From Botryobacter ruber (lineage in GTDB: Bacteria; Bacteroidota; Bacteroidia; Cytophagales; Hymenobacteraceae): 64,000 nucleotides of DNA. The position numbers and the translations under genes were made by a program. The stretch's first letter is position 1. The number at the start of each line of letters is the position of its first letter. The notes beneath the pieces are model-generated. The model did not search any database. It was not told where the DNA came from and saw only the letters and a list, made by a program, of their open reading frames with translations. Positions 60,677 through 64,000 of the stretch are shown piece after piece. The stretch spans positions 62,001-126,000 of the forward strand of contig NZ_QCZK02000024.1 in assembly GCF_003347595.2 (NCBI RefSeq), in the 5' to 3' direction.

Positions 60677-63001
60677 TTAGTTATCTTTTCCCAGGCTGTA
60701 CTTTAGCGAAATGCCGCCATAGTAGTTGCGCGGCGGAGCGGGCTGGAAATAGCGGGCGCCAAAGGCGTTGAGGTCGTTGCCGAGGCTGTACTTTTGGTCG
60801 GTGGCGTTGTCGATGCCGGCAAACAGGTCCAGCGACAGGTGCCGGCCCAGCGGCCGCCTGATGCCTGCACGGGCTCCGGCTACCAGGTAAGCTTCTGAAA
60901 AAACGGTGTTCTCGTCAGTCAGCGGGATGCGGTCGGAGTAGTTGGTGGTCAGATTTAAATAGAAGCCGGGGCGGGTCCGGAGGTCGAGGCCGGTGGTGGC
61001 AGCATGTGGCGCTACGCCAGTCAGTTTGTTGCCCGAGAGGTCGGTGTTGTTTTGCTGGTACGCTTTGAAGCGGAAGTGGCTGTAGGTGTAGCTCGTCCAG
61101 AGCTGCAGAAAGCTCAGGAATTGTTCGGCATTGTCGGTGAAGGTATAGGCCAGTGCGGTTTCCACGCCATTCTGCCGTGTGGAGCCCACGTTGCGGGAAA
61201 CCGCCACGCTCGATACATCCTGCCGGCTCACGATGGTTTCGCGCAACCGGAAAGCAAAAGCCACTACATCAAAACTGAGGTGGTTATTCAGCAACGTACC
61301 GCGTATGCCTGTCTCGTAGCTGATGCCTTTCTCCGCCTCCAGGTCCTGGTTCAGCACGCCATCAGAGGTCAGAAAATCCTCATCGGTGGGCGGCGAGTAG
61401 CCGGAACTGACGCTGGCATGCACCGATATTTTTTCGTTCAGCCGTTTGAGTGCAGCAATACGTGGTGATGCTACCGCTTTAAAGTCGCGGACAAACCTGG
61501 AATCTGCTCCTGCGGCGGCTAGCTTTAACCGGGTGATGTCGTAGCGGGTATCATTGTAGCTGAGGGCGGCGGTTAAGAACCAACCGGCGGGCAGGGCCAC
61601 TTCTGCCTGTGTAAACAGCAGCCCTGTTTTGGCCAGCACTTCATCGTCGGTGCGCATGTTGCCCAGTTTGCCGCGGTTGTTGTCGTAGGTGCGGGCCAGC
61701 AGCAGGCCCCGCTGGTATTCGCCGCCTGCTGTAACGGTAGCGGTGGCGGCACCTAAACGGGTGGTATAGACAAAGCGGCTGCGAGCGCCGTATTCCTGCA
61801 TGCCGTTTCGCTCGTAATCGGTGTTGAAGGGGTGGTCCTGGAAACGGAACAGCCCGAAGACAGAAGTAATGTTGCGCCAGTTGTCGCTGAACCGGTACTC
61901 GTGCGTGATGCCGGTGTTCACGCCATCGGTGTTCATGGAAGCATTCTGTACCACACTTCCCTGTGCGCCGCCACGCGCCTGCCGCGGGTTTTCGTCGTAC
62001 TGCGCCTGCGTGAGCGCCCCCGGCAGCTGGTAAAACAGGTCGGAGTAGATCAGGTAAGTAGAAATGGTTTGTTTGGTGGTAGGATAAAACTGTGCCGACA
62101 GCAAAAACACATCCCGCTCCATCGCCGACTGCTCCCGGAAGCCATCGTAGGCCTGCCGCGTGTACTGCACCAGCGCATTGGCCTTGGCTCCTCCTGTCGA
62201 GAGCGTGGTTGTGTAGCGCCTGAGACCGAAGGAGCCGGCGGTGGCGCCGACCTGCAACTGATGCTCGCCTGCCTTGGCGCGTTTTGGCTCCAGCAGCAGC
62301 GTACCGCCTGTACCGGCACCATAAATACTCCCGGTAGGACCTTTCAGAATTTCGATGCGGCCTATGTTTCCGGCATCCAGCAGGTTGAGTGCCGTGGTAC
62401 CGTTTGCCTCTGTTAAAGGAACGTCGCCAAAATATACCTTCACATTCCGGACACCGTACGGGGCCCGCAGGCTGCTGCCCCTGATGGAGATGCGGTAACT
62501 GGCAGGCGCCCGCTCTTCCATGCGCACGCCCGGCACGGTATTTACCGCCCGCACCAGCGAACTCTCGTCGAAGCGCTGTATTACCTCCGGCTCTATCACA
62601 CTGAGCGCGCCTGCTGTTTCGAGCAAAGGCCGGTTTGTTTCGTAACCGGTTACCTCAACCTCCGATAAATTGGTAGCGGTCGGCTGTAGCAGCACCAGCA
62701 GCTCATCTTCAGAAAGCAAAGGGGCTTTAACTGTCCTGGCGGTATAGCCCGGAAGCTCGAAATGAAGTGACACGAATTTATCATGCAGCGACGTGACTGC
62801 CTCATACGCCGGTACCTGGAAATTCCCCTGCGAATCGCTTACATTTTGACTGCCTGTACCCACCACGGTTACTGTTACGCCTCCCAGGGGTTGCCGGCTC
62901 CGGGCATCGAGCACCTGTCCGTTCAGTGCTTGCTGTGCCAGCAGGGTACAAGGTAGCAGGAAGGTCAGCAGAAAAAGCAGCGGAATTTTATAGGTTTTCA
63001 T
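60677..63001 (-). CDS. TonB-dependent outer-membrane receptor
   Basis: A 774-residue receptor with signal peptide ending LLPCTLLAQQ. An N-terminal carboxypeptidase-regulatory-like domain (about 24-108: LNGQVLDARSRQPLGGVTVTVVG) is followed by a plug domain (about 115-245: IRGSSLRAPYGVRNVKVYFGD, GRIEILKGPTGSIYGAGTGG) and a 22-strand barrel to the C-terminus. The plug and the SALRAPYG-type motif resemble Fe(III)-dicitrate/siderophore-type receptors (FecA-like); substrate not certain. No SusD-like partner is adjacent. Confidence 0.92.
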   Translation of the reverse strand: MKTYKIPLLFLLTFLLPCTLLAQQALNGQVLDARSRQPLGGVTVTVVGTGSQNVSDSQGNFQVPAYEAVTSLHDKFVSLHFELPGYTARTVKAPLLSEDELLVLLQPTATNLSEVEVTGYETNRPLLETAGALSVIEPEVIQRFDESSLVRAVNTVPGVRMEERAPASYRISIRGSSLRAPYGVRNVKVYFGDVPLTEANGTTALNLLDAGNIGRIEILKGPTGSIYGAGTGGTLLLEPKRAKAGEHQLQVGATAGSFGLRRYTTTLSTGGAKANALVQYTRQAYDGFREQSAMERDVFLLSAQFYPTTKQTISTYLIYSDLFYQLPGALTQAQYDENPRQARGGAQGSVVQNASMNTDGVNTGITHEYRFSDNWRNITSVFGLFRFQDHPFNTDYERNGMQEYGARSRFVYTTRLGAATATVTAGGEYQRGLLLARTYDNNRGKLGNMRTDDEVLAKTGLLFTQAEVALPAGWFLTAALSYNDTRYDITRLKLAAAGADSRFVRDFKAVASPRIAALKRLNEKISVHASVSSGYSPPTDEDFLTSDGVLNQDLEAEKGISYETGIRGTLLNNHLSFDVVAFAFRLRETIVSRQDVSSVAVSRNVGSTRQNGVETALAYTFTDNAEQFLSFLQLWTSYTYSHFRFKAYQQNNTDLSGNKLTGVAPHAATTGLDLRTRPGFYLNLTTNYSDRIPLTDENTVFSEAYLVAGARAGIRRPLGRHLSLDLFAGIDNATDQKYSLGNDLNAFGARYFQPAPPRNYYGGISLKYSLGKDN

Positions 63002-63094
63002 GAATTGGCAGTGAATCTAAACGGATGTGCAGGTAAGTTCAGGACAATGATACTAAAAAAATGTGCTTTCCTGTGTAAATTTCTTTTGGGTGAT

Positions 63095-63122
63095 GCGCAG
63101 CGGGTGTGGTGGCTGCTGTAGC
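63095..63122 (+). repeat. Dispersed 30-bp repeat, copy 17
   Basis: GCAGCGGGTGTGGTGGCTGC, in the gap upstream of the TonB receptor gene, antisense to both flanking genes. Confidence 0.78.
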
Positions 63123-63255
63123 AAACTTTTGCAGCACGTAAAACCGGCATCAGAAGCAAAAATAGCCCCACAGAAACTGCGGAGCTATCCTGAGCTATGA
63201 GGTGAAACTATCTTGAGTTTCTTGCTGACGTTACACAATTTGCTGTAGCAGGAAA

Positions 63256-63540
63256 AGTCCCCCTTTGAAGCTAATCTTGTAGGGAAAAAAAGGTACTATT
63301 AATCGATTTCTGCCGCAAGTTTGAGCGCAGCGGTAACTTGTGGTACTAAATAGGGCCAGTTTGTAACTGGCGTGTGCACAAAAGCACAAATATTCAGCCA
63401 CGCCAGTTACAAACTGGCACCATAAATAACCACAAGTTACCGCTGCGCTCAAACTTGCGGTATATAAAGATAAAAAAGCCAATAGGCATTTAAAATAGTA
63501 CAAAATTTTCCCTACAAGATTAGCTTTGAAGGGGGTAAGG
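63256..63540. repeat. Triple-nested palindromic element
   Basis: Three pairs of inverted arms, one inside another: outer about 63259-63288 / 63505-63535 (two mismatches, TAATCTTGTAGGGAAAA), middle 63313-63344 / 63429-63460 (perfect 32 bp), inner 63355-63374 / 63399-63418 (perfect 20 bp, itself GCCAGTTTGTAACTGGC). A further TTTGAAGGGGGTAAGGGGGA / TCCCCCTACCCCCTTCAAA pair spans 63525-63635. It fills the 63002-63665 gap; a 143-codon frame through it is an artefact. Confidence 0.93.
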
Positions 63541-63665
63541 GGGATGATGAATGTGCTGTGAATAAATTCAGTTCCTCCAGCAAGTACAACAATAGTTTGT
63601 TCGCAAATGTAAATCATCCCCCTACCCCCTTCAAAGGGGGACAAAAATTTCTTGCATAGCATCCG

Positions 63666-64000
63666 TTACTTAATCATAAACTCGGTGCGCCTGTTTAGCT
63701 GATGCTCTTCTTCTGAACATTCCACGCCGTCGGCGCAGTGGTTGATGAGGCGGGTTTTGCCGTAGCCTTTGGCGGTGAGCCTGCTCCTGCTAATCCCCCG
63801 CGACACAAGGTAATCGACAGCGGCCTGCGCCCTGCGTTCAGAGAGCTGCTGGTTGTATTGCTGGCTTTCGCGGCTGTCGGTGTGGGAGCTCAGTTCTATT
63901 TTGATGCCGGGGTTGGTCTTCAGCACCTTCACCAGCTTATCCAGCTCCCGGGCAGCATCCGGGCGGATGTCCCATTTATCGAGGTCGTAGTAAATATTTT
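63666..64000 (-). CDS. OmpA-family protein, 5' part beyond the window
   Basis: C-terminal 111 residues of an OmpA-type peptidoglycan-binding domain: IYYDLDKWDIRPDA, LVKVLKTNPGIKIELSSHTDSRES, YNQQLSERRAQAAVDYLVSRGI, LTAKGYGKTRLINHCADG and the end HQLNRRTEFMIK. The Asp and Arg that bind diaminopimelate (SHTDSR; RRTEF) are present. The extra Cys pair (HCADGVECSEEEH) is common in Bacteroidota OmpA/PD40 proteins. The N-terminus lies past base 64000. Confidence 0.92.
   Translation of the reverse strand, partial: NIYYDLDKWDIRPDAARELDKLVKVLKTNPGIKIELSSHTDSRESQQYNQQLSERRAQAAVDYLVSRGISRSRLTAKGYGKTRLINHCADGVECSEEEHQLNRRTEFMIK

Noticed and set aside
63231-63662. A 143-codon minus-strand frame between the TonB receptor and OmpA genes
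   Set aside because: It lies entirely in the triple-nested palindromic element and its residues are translated inverted repeats.
1-64000. CRISPR arrays, tRNA and rRNA genes
   Set aside because: No regularly spaced direct repeats with unique spacers, and no cloverleaf or rRNA signature, were seen on either strand by eye; a covariance-model scan was not possible.

Overview
The window looks like chromosomal DNA of a Bacteroidota bacterium of the order Cytophagales, most likely family Hymenobacteraceae (Pontibacter or a relative). This is inferred from mid-range GC, near absence of Shine-Dalgarno sequences, several exact TAnnTTTG -7 promoter elements, a FlgD-like C-terminal domain on a lamin-tail surface protein, a Ccm system whose CcmE has a Cys in place of the usual His, and many palindromic intergenic repeats. 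No rRNA, tRNA, CRISPR array, prophage or complete insertion sequence was seen.

Layout. 1-4.7 kb (minus): ccmB-ccmC-ccmD-ccmE-ccmF for cytochrome c maturation, ccmF running off the left edge. 5.0-10.7 kb (minus): a full phosphate-starvation operon, porin-pstS-pstC-pstA-pstB-phoU, with a three-repeat Pho-box-like site and a -7 element ahead of the porin and a 17-bp stem between pstS and pstC. 11.1-14.6 kb: a TonB_C-like secreted protein, a RibD/DHFR-like reductase, two small membrane proteins and a DEAD-box helicase. 15.0-17.6 kb: cytochrome bd oxidase cydA and cydB, separated by a large palindrome. 17.9-18.4 kb: an AT-rich reductase gene that looks foreign. 18.9-23.4 kb: an ABC-HlyD-TolC export operon whose ATPase domain has lost most catalytic motifs. 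23.5-31.9 kb: cupin, lipase-like lipoprotein, lamin-tail surface protein, asd, an orphan ABC ATPase and a PagL-like lipid A deacylase. 32.2-36.0 kb: esterase and ring-cleaving dioxygenase resembling the MhqD/MhqO quinone-stress pair, then yceI and an FAD monooxygenase. 36-45 kb: a lipoprotein, flippase-like protein, scpA, dxs, two beta-barrel proteins, an M20 dipeptidase and plsY. 45.4-52.2 kb: a giant secreted protein of about 1550 residues in a tight cluster with prmA and a small repeat protein, then tpiA. 52.5-64 kb: a Cys-motif exported protein, a lysine/saccharopine dehydrogenase-like enzyme divergent from gcvP, a small secreted protein, a DUF4136 lipoprotein, a TonB-dependent receptor and an OmpA-type protein cut by the right edge.

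The most unusual content lies between the genes. (1) A GC-rich repeat of about 30 bp with core GTGGCTGTGGTGGCAG occurs at 17 intergenic sites in both orientations, mostly in the sense direction just downstream of stop codons, twice as inverted pairs between convergent genes. (2) Two copies of a roughly 160-bp MITE have GAG-ending terminal inverted repeats and exact 3-bp TWA duplications. (3) Six or more long-palindrome elements of different sequence share one design: two inverted arms, usually each an interrupted palindrome. Several sit exactly at stop codons and supply the stop. These elements also inflate apparent ORFs (ccmB, the esterase), so several starts were moved inward.
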